A stretch of 38,458 bases of DNA from Streptomyces huasconensis (GTDB lineage Bacteria > Actinomycetota > Actinomycetes > Streptomycetales > Streptomycetaceae): contig RBWT01000073.1 of the NCBI GenBank assembly GCA_004010275.1, positions 1-38,458 on the forward strand. Reading direction: 5' to 3'. Under the pieces are notes generated by a model that saw only the letters and a list, made by a program, of their open reading frames with translations, was not told the DNA's origin and made no database searches. Both the position numbers and the translations under genes were made by a program. Below are positions 1 to 8,448 of the stretch, piece by piece. The stretch's first letter is position 1, and each line of letters starts with the position of its first letter.

Positions 1-161
1 GTAGTTCGGGCGCGGGGCGTCGCGGTTCGGGTGTAGCTCGGGCACGGGTTGGCGCGACTCGAGGGTTAGCTCGGGCGCGCGTTGTCGCGACTCGGGTGTA
101 GCCCGGGGGCGAGTCGTCGTGGGCCGGGGGTAGCCCGGGCGCGGGGCGTCGCCGCTCGGAG
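1..161. repeat. Degenerate 32-bp tandem repeat array, open at the left edge
   Basis: Five consecutive units begin at about 1, 33, 66, 98 and 130. Each opens with a variant of GTAGCTCGGGCGCGG and ends near CGACTCGGGT. Unit length is 32 bp, once 33. Copies differ by several substitutions, so the array is old or decayed. It may continue left of the window. I see no convincing gene in it; the open frames there look like GC-rich noise. Confidence 0.7.
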
Positions 162-209
162 GTTGCCGCTCACCGTGCGGGTCGCGGCCGTCGGCGGTTC
201 CGGGGCCTT

Positions 210-270
210 GTCGGGCCCTTGGCTCACGCCGGACCGGCGTGTCGGGCCCTTGGCTTACGCTGACCGGCGG
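210..270. repeat. Imperfect 31-bp direct repeat pair
   Basis: Two adjacent copies start at 210 and 241. Both read GTCGGGCCCTTGGCT and then diverge slightly before a shared GACCGGCG end. They lie in the non-coding stretch downstream of the siderophore-interacting protein gene, just after the 32-bp array. Confidence 0.6.
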
Positions 271-306
271 CCGCCTCCGCTCTGCCCCCTCGCTCTCCCC
301 CCCCGC

Positions 307-1143
307 TCACGGGTTCTCCCCGCGGTCGATCAGTTCGTCCGTCGTCGTGTTCTTGCGCCAGTAGCCCGAGAACGACACCCGCTTGCGGTCGAAGCCGCGG
401 TCGGTGACCAGGTGGCGGCGTACCGCCTTGACGGTTGAGGACTCGCCGGCGACCCAGGCGTAGGGCGTGCCCTCGGGGAGGGTGGTGCCGCGGATGGCCT
501 CCGGGGTGGTGCCCTCCCTGGTGAGCCAGTGGATCTCCGCGTCCGCCTTGGTGGGCAGGGACTGGCGGTCGGCGAGGTCGTGGACCTCGATCCAGACGCG
601 TGCCAGCAGGGCGGGCGGCAGGGTCTCGAGGATGGCCGCGACGGCCGGGAGCGCCGACTCGTCGGCGGCCAGGAGCAGCCAGTCGGTGTCCCGCGGCGGC
701 CGGAAGTCGTATGCCCCGTTCTCCTCCTCGACCGGGGCGAGGACGCCGATGCGGGGCGCCGGGCCGGGGCGGTCCGTGCCCAGCTGGTCGCGGGGCCGTC
801 GGCGGGCGAGGGGGCCGGGCCGTGGACGGCGAAGTCGACGATCAGCTCGTCAGGGGTCGCGGCGCAGCTCGCGGGTCGTGTAGGTGCGCATGATGCCGCG
901 TACCGAGGGGTCGAGGGCGCACCACGCGGCGTACCAGTCGGAGGCGTCGCCGGTGTCCGTGGCCGGCATGACGGGGGCGTCCTGACCCGGGTGCGGCAGG
1001 AAGATCTTGATGCGCTGGTCCCGGCCGCCGGACGCCATCCGCCGCAGGTCGGGGCCGCCGAAGGCGACGCGGATCATGGCGGGGGTCAGGTGCTCGGCGC
1101 GCAGGACCTGGACGTCGAAGTACTGGTACGGGGAGTCGGTCAT
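307..1143 (-). CDS. Siderophore-interacting protein (FAD-binding ferric-siderophore reductase), two frameshifts
   Basis: Reads as a SIP/ViuB-family flavoprotein, which reduces imported ferric siderophores in the cytoplasm to release iron. From ATG at 1143 the N-terminal part carries the FAD-binding section (FDVQVLRAEHLTPAMIRVAF, later RTYTTRELRRDP). The C-terminal part ends with PYAWVAGESSTVKAVRRHL and SFSGYWRKN, typical of the family's NAD(P)H-binding end. Start and stop share a frame, but the reading must leave it near 851 (one extra base) and return near 751-772, giving about 278 residues. The gene diverges from siderophore permease genes across an iron box, so iron repression through a DtxR-type regulator is likely. 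The frameshifts look like sequence errors, since both flanks stay conserved. Confidence 0.85.
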
Positions 1144-1251
1144 CGCGTGAGCCTCTTCGACTTCTCGACGGCGGCGGCGAGCCGCTCAAGGGCAGGGGCG
1201 CGGACGACATGGCCGACCCCGACGGCGGGCGCACCACCTGCGTCGAGGGTG

Positions 1252-1270
1252 CGAGGGTAGGCTAACCTAA
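1252..1270. promoter_or_regulatory. Iron box (DmdR/IdeR/DtxR-type operator)
   Basis: The 19-mer CGAGGGTAGGCTAACCTAA matches the textbook DtxR-family palindrome TTAGGTTAGGCTAACCTAA at 16 of 19 positions, with a perfect right half. It lies 4 nt before the GTG of the first FecCD permease and 108 nt before the divergent reductase, so one operator could control both. It contains TAGGCT, a plausible -10 for the rightward genes. Confidence 0.85.
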
Positions 1271-1274
1271 CCCG

Positions 1275-2320
1275 GTGTTGGTCGACAGTCCTCCAGAAGC
1301 CCGCGCGGAGACCGCTCCCGCGCCTCCCCGACGCCTCGCGATACGCACGATCGGGTTGGTCGTCTCGGCGGCCGTCCTTCTGCTCGTCTTCCTCGCGAGC
1401 ATCGCGATCGGCGCCAAGTCGATGCCCCTGGGCCAGGTCTGGCACGGGCTGTTCCACGACTCGGGGACGTACGGCGACGTGGTCGTCGGGGAGCGGCTCG
1501 CGCGCACTCTGCTCGGGCTGCTCGTGGGTGCCGCCCTCGGGCTCTCCGGCGCCGTCCTCCAGGCGCTCACCCGCAACCCGCTGGCCGACCCCGGGCTCCT
1601 CGGCATCAACCTCGGGGCGTCGTCGGCGGTCGTCACCGCCATCAGCTTCTTCGGCGTCACCTCGCTGAGCGGGTACGTGTGGTTCGCCTTCCTGGGGGCG
1701 TCACTCGTCGGCGTCCTGCTCTACCTCCTGGGCGGTGCGCGCGGCGTCGACGCGGTGCGGCTCGCGCTCGCCGGCACCGCGATCAGCGCCGCGCTCTACG
1801 GCTATCTCCAGGCCGTCATGATCATGGACGGTGCCGCACTCAACAAGATGCGGTTCTGGACGGTCGGTTCGCTGGCCTCCGCCAACATGGAGACCATCCG
1901 GCAGGTCCTGCCCTTCCTCGCGATCGGCACCGTGCTCGCGCTCGGCCTCGCCCGGCCGCTGAACGCCATGGCCATGGGCGACGACACCGCCCGCGCGCTC
2001 GGCGCCCACCTCAACGGCGCACGCGCGCGCTGTCGATGGCGGCGGCGACGCTGCTGTGCGGGGCGGCGACCGCCGCCTGCGGGCCGATCGTGTTCGTCGG
2101 CCTGATGGTGCCGCACGTCGTGCGCTCCTTCACCGGGCCCGACATGCGCTGGATTCTGCCGTACGCGGCCGTCCTGTCGCCCGTCCAGCTGCTCGGCGCC
2201 GACGTCGTCGGGCGGATCGTGGCGCGGCCCTCCGAGCTGCAAGTGGGCGTCGTGACCGCCGTCATCGGCGCACCCGTCTTCATCTTTCTCGTGCGGCGGC
2301 GGAAGGTGGCCCAGCTGTGA
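1275..2320 (+). CDS. FecCD-family iron-siderophore ABC permease 1, one frameshift
   Basis: Inner-membrane permease of a ferric-siderophore importer. The GTG start gives MLVDSPPEARAE, then a first membrane helix (TIGLVVSAAVLLLVFLASI) and the FecCD signature region LLVGAALGLSGAVLQALTRN followed by PLADPGLLGINLGA. The frame breaks near 2020-2032, where one base appears missing in a CG-rich run. Beyond it the family C-terminus continues (SMAAATLLCGAATAACGPIV, then GLMVPHVVRS) to a stop at 2318-2320, about 348 residues when corrected. The iron box ends only 4 nt upstream, leaving no room for a ribosome-binding site if transcription starts there, so the mRNA may be leaderless. The stop overlaps the next start (GTGA). 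Confidence 0.88.
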
Positions 2321-3345
2321 AGGCGATACGCACCCGGGGCGGCCTCTCCGTCCGGCTCGACGTCCGCACGGCCGTGGTCGTCACCCTGCTCCTGCTCGCC
2401 GCGCTCGCCGCGAGCGTCGTCCTGATCGGCACCGGCGACTTCGAGATCCCGGCCGCCGACGTCGTACGGACCCTGCTCGGGGACGGCAACGCCGGGCAGG
2501 AGTTCATCATCAACGAACTGCGGCTGCCGCGGGTCCTCGTCGGACTCCTGGTGGGCGCGGCCCTCGGGCTCGGCGGCGCGCTCTTCCAGTCGATCGCCCG
2601 CAACCCGCTGGGCAGCCCCGACGTGCTCGGCCTCGGGCAGGGCGCGACCGCCGGTGCGCTCACCATGATCATCCTGTTCCAGGGGAGCGCCACCGCGGTC
2701 GCGGGCGGCGCGCTCGTCGGCGGTCTCGTCACCGGCCTCGCCATCTACCTGCTGGCCTGGAAGCGCGGGGTGCACGGCTACCGGCTCGTGCTCGTCGGGA
2801 TCGGCGTCTCCGCCTTCATCACGGCGATCAACGGCTATCTGCTCACCAAGGCGGACTTCGTCGACGCGGCCCGCGCCGTGGTGTGGATGACCGGCTCCCT
2901 GAACGGCCGGGACTGGGAGCAGGTCTGGCCGCTGCTCGCGCTCTGCGCCGTCCTCGTGCCGCTCGTCCTCGTGTACGGGCGTCCGCTGCGGATGCTGGAG
3001 ATGGGCGACGACGTCGCGAACGCGCTCGGGGTACGGGTCGAACGCACCCGTCTCGTCCTGCTCACCGCCTCCGTGCTGCTCACCGCGGCCGCCACCGCCG
3101 CCGCCGGTCCGGTCAGCTTCGTCGCGCTCACCGCGCCGCGGCTGGCCCGCCGCCTCACGCGCTCGCCCGGCCCCAACCTCATGCCGGCGATGTTCATGGG
3201 CGCCGCCCTGCTGATCGTCGCCGACTTCGCCTCGCAGCGGGCCTTCGGCGCCGACCAGCTGCCCGTCGGCGTCGTCACCGGCGTACTCGGCGGCGGCTAT
3301 CTGCTGTGGCTGCTCGTCGCGCAGCGCAAGGCGGGGCGCATATGA
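2317..3345 (+). CDS. FecCD-family iron-siderophore ABC permease 2
   Basis: Second membrane subunit of the same importer, intact at 342 residues. GTG at 2317 overlaps the previous stop as GTGA, indicating translational coupling. The N-terminal helix (AVVVTLLLLAALAASVVLIG) is followed by the family signature VGLLVGAALGLGGALFQSIA and NPLGSPDVLGLGQGA, and the C-terminal FecCD region has GPVSFVALTAPRLARRL. FecCD transporters commonly pair two different permeases with one ATPase. No substrate-binding lipoprotein is visible in the window, so it must be encoded elsewhere or beyond the left edge. Confidence 0.93.
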   Translation: MKAIRTRGGLSVRLDVRTAVVVTLLLLAALAASVVLIGTGDFEIPAADVVRTLLGDGNAGQEFIINELRLPRVLVGLLVGAALGLGGALFQSIARNPLGSPDVLGLGQGATAGALTMIILFQGSATAVAGGALVGGLVTGLAIYLLAWKRGVHGYRLVLVGIGVSAFITAINGYLLTKADFVDAARAVVWMTGSLNGRDWEQVWPLLALCAVLVPLVLVYGRPLRMLEMGDDVANALGVRVERTRLVLLTASVLLTAAATAAAGPVSFVALTAPRLARRLTRSPGPNLMPAMFMGAALLIVADFASQRAFGADQLPVGVVTGVLGGGYLLWLLVAQRKAGRI

Positions 3346-3431
3346 GGGCGCCCATGAAACCCGCGGTGACCACGAAGCCCGCCGTGACCATGACCTCGTA
3401 CCACCCCACGACCAGGAGCGTGCTGCTGTGA
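3342..3431 (+). CDS. Possible 29-residue coupling ORF between permease and ATPase
   Basis: An ATG at 3342 overlaps the permease stop (ATGA). The short frame MRAPMKPAVTTKPAVTMTSY plus nine residues ends at TGA 3429-3431, overlapping the ATPase GTG (GTGA). Overlaps at both ends would carry ribosomes from one gene to the next. Composition is low complexity (KPAVT occurs twice) and I recognise no domain, so it may simply be spacer sequence. Confidence 0.25.
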   Translation: MRAPMKPAVTTKPAVTMTSYHPTTRSVLL

Positions 3432-4255
3432 ACCGGCTCATCGCCGACGACGTCACCCTCGGCTATGACCAGCGCGTCATCGCGGAGAAGCTGTCCGTCG
3501 AGATCCCCGACAACTCCTTCACCGTGATCGTGGGCCCCAACGCGTGCGGCAAGTCCACGCTGCTGCGCGCCCTGTCCCGGATGCTCAAGCCCGCCGCGGG
3601 ACGCGTGCTGCTCGACGGGAGCGTCATCCAGTCGATGCCCGCGAAGAAGGTCGCCAAGACGCTCGGCCTGCTGCCGCAGTCGTCCATCGCGCCCGACGGC
3701 ATCACGGTCGGCGACCTGGTCGCGCGCGGCCGCTACCCCCACCAAGGGCTCCTGCGGCAGTGGTCGAAGGAGGACGAACGCGTCGTCGACGAGTCGATGG
3801 ACGCGACAGGCGTACGGGAACTCGCCGATCGCTATGTCGACGAACTCTCCGGCGGCCAGCGCCAGCGCGTGTGGATCGCGATGGCGCTCGCCCAGCAGAC
3901 GCCGCTGCTGCTGCTCGACGAGCCGACGACGTTCCTCGACATCCAGCACCAGCTCGACGTCCTGGACCTCTGTGCCGAGCTGCACGAGCAGCAGGGCCGC
4001 ACCCTCGTCGCCGTCCTGCACGACCTGAACCACGCCGCGCGCTACGCCACCCACCTCATCGCCCTGCGCGATGGCGCGGTGATCGCCGAGGGCGCGCCGG
4101 CCGACATCGTCACGGCGGAGCTGGTCGAGCAGACGTTCGGCATCCAGTGCCAGATCATCGACGATCCGGAGAGCGGGACGCCGCTGGTGATCCCGGTGGC
4201 CCGTGCCGGGCGCAGAACGCTGACCAAAGCCAAGCCGGCTAGAGCAGCGACCTGA
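3428..4255 (+). CDS. Iron-siderophore ABC transporter ATPase (FepC-like)
   Basis: Cytoplasmic nucleotide-binding subunit of the FecCD importer, intact at 275 residues. Walker A is GPNACGKST, the ABC signature is LSGGQRQR, Walker B is LLLLDEPTTFLD and the switch histidine is in AVLHDLNHAARYA, all as in FepC/FhuC proteins. The GTG at 3428 was chosen because AGGAG lies 9 nt upstream and the conserved NRLIADDVTLGYD begins there. It is the last gene of the iron-regulated operon. Its 3' end overlaps the convergent SCP2-like gene by 17 bp. Confidence 0.95.
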   Translation: MNRLIADDVTLGYDQRVIAEKLSVEIPDNSFTVIVGPNACGKSTLLRALSRMLKPAAGRVLLDGSVIQSMPAKKVAKTLGLLPQSSIAPDGITVGDLVARGRYPHQGLLRQWSKEDERVVDESMDATGVRELADRYVDELSGGQRQRVWIAMALAQQTPLLLLDEPTTFLDIQHQLDVLDLCAELHEQQGRTLVAVLHDLNHAARYATHLIALRDGAVIAEGAPADIVTAELVEQTFGIQCQIIDDPESGTPLVIPVARAGRRTLTKAKPARAAT

Positions 4256-4586
4256 GCTTCAGCAGGTCCCGGAAGCCCGCCTCCAGCTTGACCCGGCCGG
4301 AGGCCCACGCCTTCGCGAAGTTCAGCTCGCCGTCCACCAGCGCGACCAGGTCGTCGCCGGTCATCGCGAGGCGGATCTCGGCCTTCTCGCGGGGCGGGCC
4401 CGGGTGGGTGTCGAGCACCGTGATCCGGCCGTTCTCGAGACGGCCGGTGAAGGTGGTGTCGAGGTCGGTGATACGGCAGCTCAGCGAGCGGTTCAGGGCA
4501 GCGGCGCCCCGCACGTCGCCGTCGGCGGACGCGAGGGTGTCCGAGAGTGTGTCGAGTGCCGCGCGGCACTCCGCCATGGTCGCCAT
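4239..4586 (-). CDS. SCP2 sterol-binding-like domain protein
   Basis: A 115-residue protein resembling small single-domain SCP2-like proteins of actinobacteria. Features include the middle segment ENGRITVLDTHPGPPREKAE and the C-terminal part DDLVALVDGELNFAKAWASG followed by RVKLEAGFRDLLKLRSLL, matching the usual SCP2 ending in which a strand and helix close a hydrophobic pocket. The ligand is unknown. The start is ATG 4586 (MATMAEC); the second ATG at 4577 is also possible. It converges on the iron-transport ATPase and diverges from the gene at 4629, and is probably monocistronic. Confidence 0.75.
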   Translation of the reverse strand: MATMAECRAALDTLSDTLASADGDVRGAAALNRSLSCRITDLDTTFTGRLENGRITVLDTHPGPPREKAEIRLAMTGDDLVALVDGELNFAKAWASGRVKLEAGFRDLLKLRSLL

Positions 4587-4628
4587 CGTGATCGACGGTA
4601 CCGCAGCGCTTCGGGGTAGCGTCGTGCC

Positions 4629-4991
4629 ATGAGCGACTCTCACGCGGGCCCCACAGAGGGGGAGACGGTGGAGCCGGAGCCTCAGGTTCCGGATGAATCG
4701 TCGTACGAACTGCCGGGCGAACCGGCGGCCGAACCCTCGTACGACCCCGCCGCCCCCGCGCCCCTCGGCGTCGAGCGCACCCCCACCGGGAACCCCGACG
4801 TGGACGCCTGCCTCGCCCGGCTCGGCGACGCCGACCACCTCGCCACGGACGGCCACATCGAGGTGTACGAGGATGTACACCGGGACCTGCGCGACGCGCT
4901 GACCGCGCTCGACGCGCGCCCCGGCCCACCGGCGCCCACCGGGGCGCCCGGACTCTCGTACGCCCACCCGTCACCCGACCACCGCCCCTGA
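4629..4991 (+). CDS. Conserved hypothetical protein upstream of tlyA
   Basis: A 120-residue acidic, proline-rich protein with no family I can name. Residues 1-50 are disordered and rich in E, P and A. The only likely folded part is a helical segment around residues 57-98 (VDACLARLGDADHLATDGHI, then EVYEDVHRDLRDALTAL). It ends 45 nt before tlyA and is probably cotranscribed with it and nadK. TAGCGT at about 4616, only 13 nt before the ATG, could be a -10, again suggesting a leaderless or very short leader. Function unknown. Confidence 0.7.
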   Translation: MSDSHAGPTEGETVEPEPQVPDESSYELPGEPAAEPSYDPAAPAPLGVERTPTGNPDVDACLARLGDADHLATDGHIEVYEDVHRDLRDALTALDARPGPPAPTGAPGLSYAHPSPDHRP

Positions 4992-5036
4992 ACGAGGCCC
5001 TACGGGCCGCCCCCCTGGAATGGAGCTGAACCGAAC

Positions 5037-5852
5037 GTGGCAGGAGTGGCACGACGCCGCCTCGACGCCGAGCTCGTCCGCCGGAAGCTCGCGCGCTCGC
5101 GCGAGCACGCGAGCCAGCTGATCGCCGCCGGCCGCGTCTCGGTCGGCAAGACCGTCGCGACCAAGGCCGCGACCCAGGTGGAGACGGCCGCCCCGATCGT
5201 GGTCTCGCAGGACGACAGCGATCCCGACTACGTCTCGCGGGGCGGCCACAAGCTGGCGGGCGCCCTCGCCGCGTTCGTGCCGCAGGGGCTGGTCGTCGAG
5301 GGGCGGCGCGCGCTCGACGCGGGCGCCTCCACCGGCGGCTTCACGGACGTGCTGCTGCGGGCCGGTGCCGCGCACGTCGTCGCCGTCGACGTCGGGTACG
5401 GCCAGCTCGCCTGGTCGCTGCAGAGCGACGACCGGGTCACCGTGAAGGACCGCACGAACGTCAGGGAGCTGACGCTGGAGGCGATCGACGGCGTGCCCGT
5501 CGACATCGTCGTCGGCGACCTCTCCTTCATCCCGCTCGGCCTGGTGCTGCCCGCCCTCGTGCGGTGCGCGGCCCCCGACGCGGACCTGGTGCTCATGGTC
5601 AAGCCGCAGTTCGAGGTCGGCAAGGAGCGGCTCGGCAGCGGCGGTGTGGTGCGCAGCGCCGAGCTGCGGGCCGACGCCGTACGCGGTGTGGCACGTCAGG
5701 CGTGGGGGCTCGGTCTCGGGGTACGCGGGGTGACCGCCAGCCCGCTGCCCGGGCCCTCCGGGAACGTCGAGTACTTTCTGTGGCTGCGCGCCGGGGCCGA
5801 CGAACTCGACCCGGCGGACGTTGACCGTGCCGTGGCGGAGGGGCCCCGTTGA
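5037..5852 (+). CDS. tlyA: TlyA-family 16S/23S rRNA 2'-O-methyltransferase
   Basis: Intact, 271 residues. Residues 1-65 form an S4 RNA-binding domain (RRRLDAELVRRKLARSREHA, SQLIAAGRVSVGK). The rest is an FtsJ/RrmJ-like SAM methyltransferase with the SAM loop LDAGASTGGFTDVLL, VAVDVGYGQL, VGDLSFIPLGLVLP and the catalytic lysine region LMVKPQFEVGKERLG. TlyA proteins methylate ribosomal RNA 2'-hydroxyls; in mycobacteria loss gives capreomycin resistance. The GTG at 5037 begins VAGVARRRLDAEL, as in homologues. The stop overlaps the nadK TTG (TTGA), so the two are coupled. Confidence 0.93.
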   Translation: MAGVARRRLDAELVRRKLARSREHASQLIAAGRVSVGKTVATKAATQVETAAPIVVSQDDSDPDYVSRGGHKLAGALAAFVPQGLVVEGRRALDAGASTGGFTDVLLRAGAAHVVAVDVGYGQLAWSLQSDDRVTVKDRTNVRELTLEAIDGVPVDIVVGDLSFIPLGLVLPALVRCAAPDADLVLMVKPQFEVGKERLGSGGVVRSAELRADAVRGVARQAWGLGLGVRGVTASPLPGPSGNVEYFLWLRAGADELDPADVDRAVAEGPR

Positions 5853-6769
5853 CTCAGACCCGAGTGACCCAGACCAGAGCGCGTACCGTTTTCCTGCTCG
5901 CGCACACCGGACGGCCCGCGGCCATCCGCAGCGCCGAGCTGGTCGTCCAGGGACTGCTGCGCCACGGCATCGGCGTACGGGTCCTCAAGGCGGAGGCGGC
6001 GGATCTGCCGCTGCCCTCCGAGGTCGAGTCCGTCCAGGAGGCCACGGCCGACTGCATCGACGACTGCGAGCTGATCGTCGTGCTCGGCGGTGACGGGACG
6101 CTGCTGCGCGGCGCCGACTTCGCGCGGGCCTCCGGGGTGCCGATGCTCGGCGTCAACCTCGGGCGCGTGGGCTTCCTCGCGGAGGCCGAGCGGGACGACC
6201 TCGACCGGGTCGTCGACCGCGTGGTCACCAAGACGTACGAGGTCGAGGAGCGCATGACGATCGACGTCATCGTGCACCGCAACGGCGACATCGTGCACCG
6301 CGACTGGGCGCTGAACGAGGCCGCCGTCCAGAAGGTGTCGCCCGAGCGGATGCTCGAAGTCGTCCTGGAGATCGACGGGCGGCCGGTCACCGGCTTCGGC
6401 TGCGACGGCATCGTCTGCGCGACGCCGACCGGCTCGACGGCGTACGCGTTCTCGGCGGGCGGGCCCGTGGTGTGGCCGGAGGTGGAGGCGCTGCTCATGG
6501 TGCCGATCAGCGCGCACGCCCTGTTCGCCAAGCCGCTGGTGACCTCGCCCGAGCGCGGTGCTCGCCGTCGAGGTCCAGCCGCACACCCCGCACGGGGTGC
6601 TGTGGTGCGACGGGCGGCGCACCGTGGAACTGCCCGCCGGGGCACGGGTGGAGGTGCGCAGGGGCGCGGTGCCGTGCGCCTCGCTCGGCTGCACCACGCG
6701 TCGTTCACCGACCGGCTCGTCGCCAAGTTCGCGCTGCCGGTGTCGGGGTGGCGGGGGGCGCCGCACTAG
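5849..6769 (+). CDS. nadK: NAD kinase, two compensating frameshifts
   Basis: ATP- or polyphosphate-dependent NAD kinase, making NADP in the cytoplasm. Key motifs are LGGDGTLLRGADFA (GGDG), GVNLGRVGFLAE, the NE motif in WALNEAAVQK and the substrate loop CATPTGSTAYAFSAGGPVVW. The TTG start overlaps the tlyA stop and has GGAGG just upstream. The frame breaks near 6558 (one extra G after LVTSPE) and returns near 6673 (one missing G), between which VLAVEVQPHTPHGVLWCDGR is read; the end is SFTDRLVAKFALPVSGW. Corrected length is about 306 residues. Such a conserved enzyme is unlikely to be truly inactivated, so sequence errors are probable. The stop lies inside a tandem repeat array. Confidence 0.9.
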   Translation: MTQTRVTQTRARTVFLLAHTGRPAAIRSAELVVQGLLRHGIGVRVLKAEAADLPLPSEVESVQEATADCIDDCELIVVLGGDGTLLRGADFARASGVPMLGVNLGRVGFLAEAERDDLDRVVDRVVTKTYEVEERMTIDVIVHRNGDIVHRDWALNEAAVQKVSPERMLEVVLEIDGRPVTGFGCDGIVCATPTGSTAYAFSAGGPVVWPEVEALLMVPISAHALFAKPLVTSPERGARRRGPAAHPARGAVVRRAAHRGTARRGTGGGAQGRGAVRLARLHHASFTDRLVAKFALPVSGWRGAPH

Positions 6770-6850
6770 TACCGGGCGCCGCATTAGTACCGGGCGGCGT
6801 ACTGGTGCCGGGCGGCGCGCTGTCGCCGGGCGGTGCGCTGTCATCGGGCG
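6761..6850. repeat. 18-bp x 5 tandem repeat across the nadK/permease convergent junction
   Basis: Units run 6761-6778, 6779-6796, 6797-6814, 6815-6832 and 6833-6850 with no length variation. Units 1 and 2 are nearly identical (CCGCACTAGTACCGGGCG against CCGCATTAGTACCGGGCG); later units keep the CGGGCG end. The nadK stop TAG (6767-6769) is in unit 1 and recurs in frame in unit 2. The opposing permease's stop (6841-6843) is in unit 5, so the array fills the space between the two genes and includes both ends. Confidence 0.85.
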
Positions 6851-8234
6851 GCGCGGGCGGTGGGGATCACCGTCGCGCCGTCCACCGCGATCGCCCGCTT
6901 GCGCAGCACGGCCCGTACCGGGAGCCCGGTCGCCAGCAGGGTCAGCAGCAGCGTGCCCGTCGCCACCCCGGCGGGCACCGGCCACGGCAGGTGGGGCAGG
7001 GCCGAGCCGAACGCCGTGCTGAGGATCGGCGCCAGCGTGGCCAGCGCGATCGCGCCGCCGAGCAGCAGCGCGGTCCCGGCGACGACCACGGCCTCCCAGG
7101 CGGCCATGGCCCGCACCTGGGCGCGCCGGCTGCCCTCGACCCGCAGCAGCGCCACGTCACCGGCGGCGCTCGAAGGAGATCATGGCGAGGGTGTTCGCCG
7201 CGGCGATGGCGGCGAAGCCCGCGTAGAGACCGGTGCCGACGTAGTCGAGCCAGACCTCGCCGGGGCTGCCCGCCGAGCCGGTGTGGTGCTGGGCCGTCGT
7301 ATGCATGCCGATCTTGGTGAGGCCGAAGCCGACGACGAGGACGAGGGGCACGACCGCGGCGGAGAAGCGGCGGGGCTGCGAGCGGACGTTGAGCATCGCC
7401 AGGCGCGCGCTCGCCCGAACCGGCCGGCCGGCGCCGAGACCAGCCAGGCCGCCGGGCCGACGATGCGCGGCGGAGGAGACCGGCGCCCACGCAGAAGAGG
7501 ATGAGGACGAGGAAGGCTCCCTCGCTCGCCTCGGCCGCGGGCTGCCGCGACAGGAGTACGGAGACGGCGCAGGCCCCCGCGACCGCGAGCACCCCGAGCG
7601 GCGCCCGCAGCAGGCCGAGACCGCGCCGCCTGGTCGCCGCCTCGGAGAGCGCGCGGGCCGGACGCAGCAGGGAGAAGCGCAGCGCCGAGAGCAGGGCCAC
7701 GAGCGTCGTCGTCACCACGGCCACGCCGACGCACACGGGCAGCGCGAGCCAGCTGAAGCGGAACGTGGCCTCGGCGGGCAGCAGCCCGTGGGAGACCATG
7801 CCCGCGTGCCACCAGCGGGCGCCCAGGCCGCCGAGCAGGAAGCCGGCGAGGGAGGCGGGGACGGAGGCCGCGAGGGCCTGGACGGCCACCGCGCGGCGCA
7901 CCTGGCGGGGCCTGGCGCCGATCGAACGCACCATCGCCAGCTCGCGGTGTTGCTGCGCGACGGCGGTGCCCATGGTCGAGACGACCACGAAAATCGACAT
8001 GTAGACAGAACCGATCAACAGGACGAGCGCCATGTCGCCGACGCCGTTCTCCGTGATCTGCCGCCGTGCTCGCGCGGAGAGTCCGGTCGTGCCGTCCGTG
8101 CTCGTCGTGGTGAGCATCATCGTCGACGCGCTCACCACGGTCGCCGCGAAGAGCGCGGCCACCGCGGTGCCCACGAATGCCGGGCGGTGCGCGCGCAGCG
8201 CCGCCATTGCCAGTCCTGTTGCCATGTGGATCAT
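6841..8234 (-). CDS. FtsX-like ABC transporter permease, lone, three frameshifts
   Basis: A membrane protein with two FtsX-type domains (MacB/LolCE-like ABC permease). The N-terminal anchor (AFVGTAVAALFAATVVSAST) is followed by domain 1 (SIFVVVSTMGTAVAQQHREL, AMVRSIGARPRQVRRAVAVQ), several helices, then domain 2 (GFAAIAAANTLAMISFERR, LLRVEGSRRAQVRAMAAWEA). Frames change near 7475, 7410 and 7155; corrected length is about 460 residues. The start may be ATG 8234 or the in-frame ATG 8225. Such permeases normally sit beside a MacB/LolD-type ATPase, but none is adjacent. It is convergent to nadK and divergent from recN, separating genes often found together. Substrate unknown. Confidence 0.78.
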
Positions 8235-8448
8235 GGTCGTGCCGGGGGCGGGACGGGGACCATGCGGTGAGCCGGTGGATCATGCGGGGGGTAACCCCAC
8301 CCCCCTCGTGATGCGCCGCGGCGTGGCTTCGCGGGGCCCACTCCCGCGAGTGACAGTGGGCAAAGACGCGCTGCCGTCACCTGGGCCTTCACCGAACGAG
8401 CGCAGGGCCCGTCGCACGGCGGGCCCGCGACCTCGTAAGGTCGTGTCC

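Noticed and set aside
1..161. CRISPR array at the left edge
   Set aside because: The repeated units are directly adjacent with no unique spacers, and no cas genes are present.
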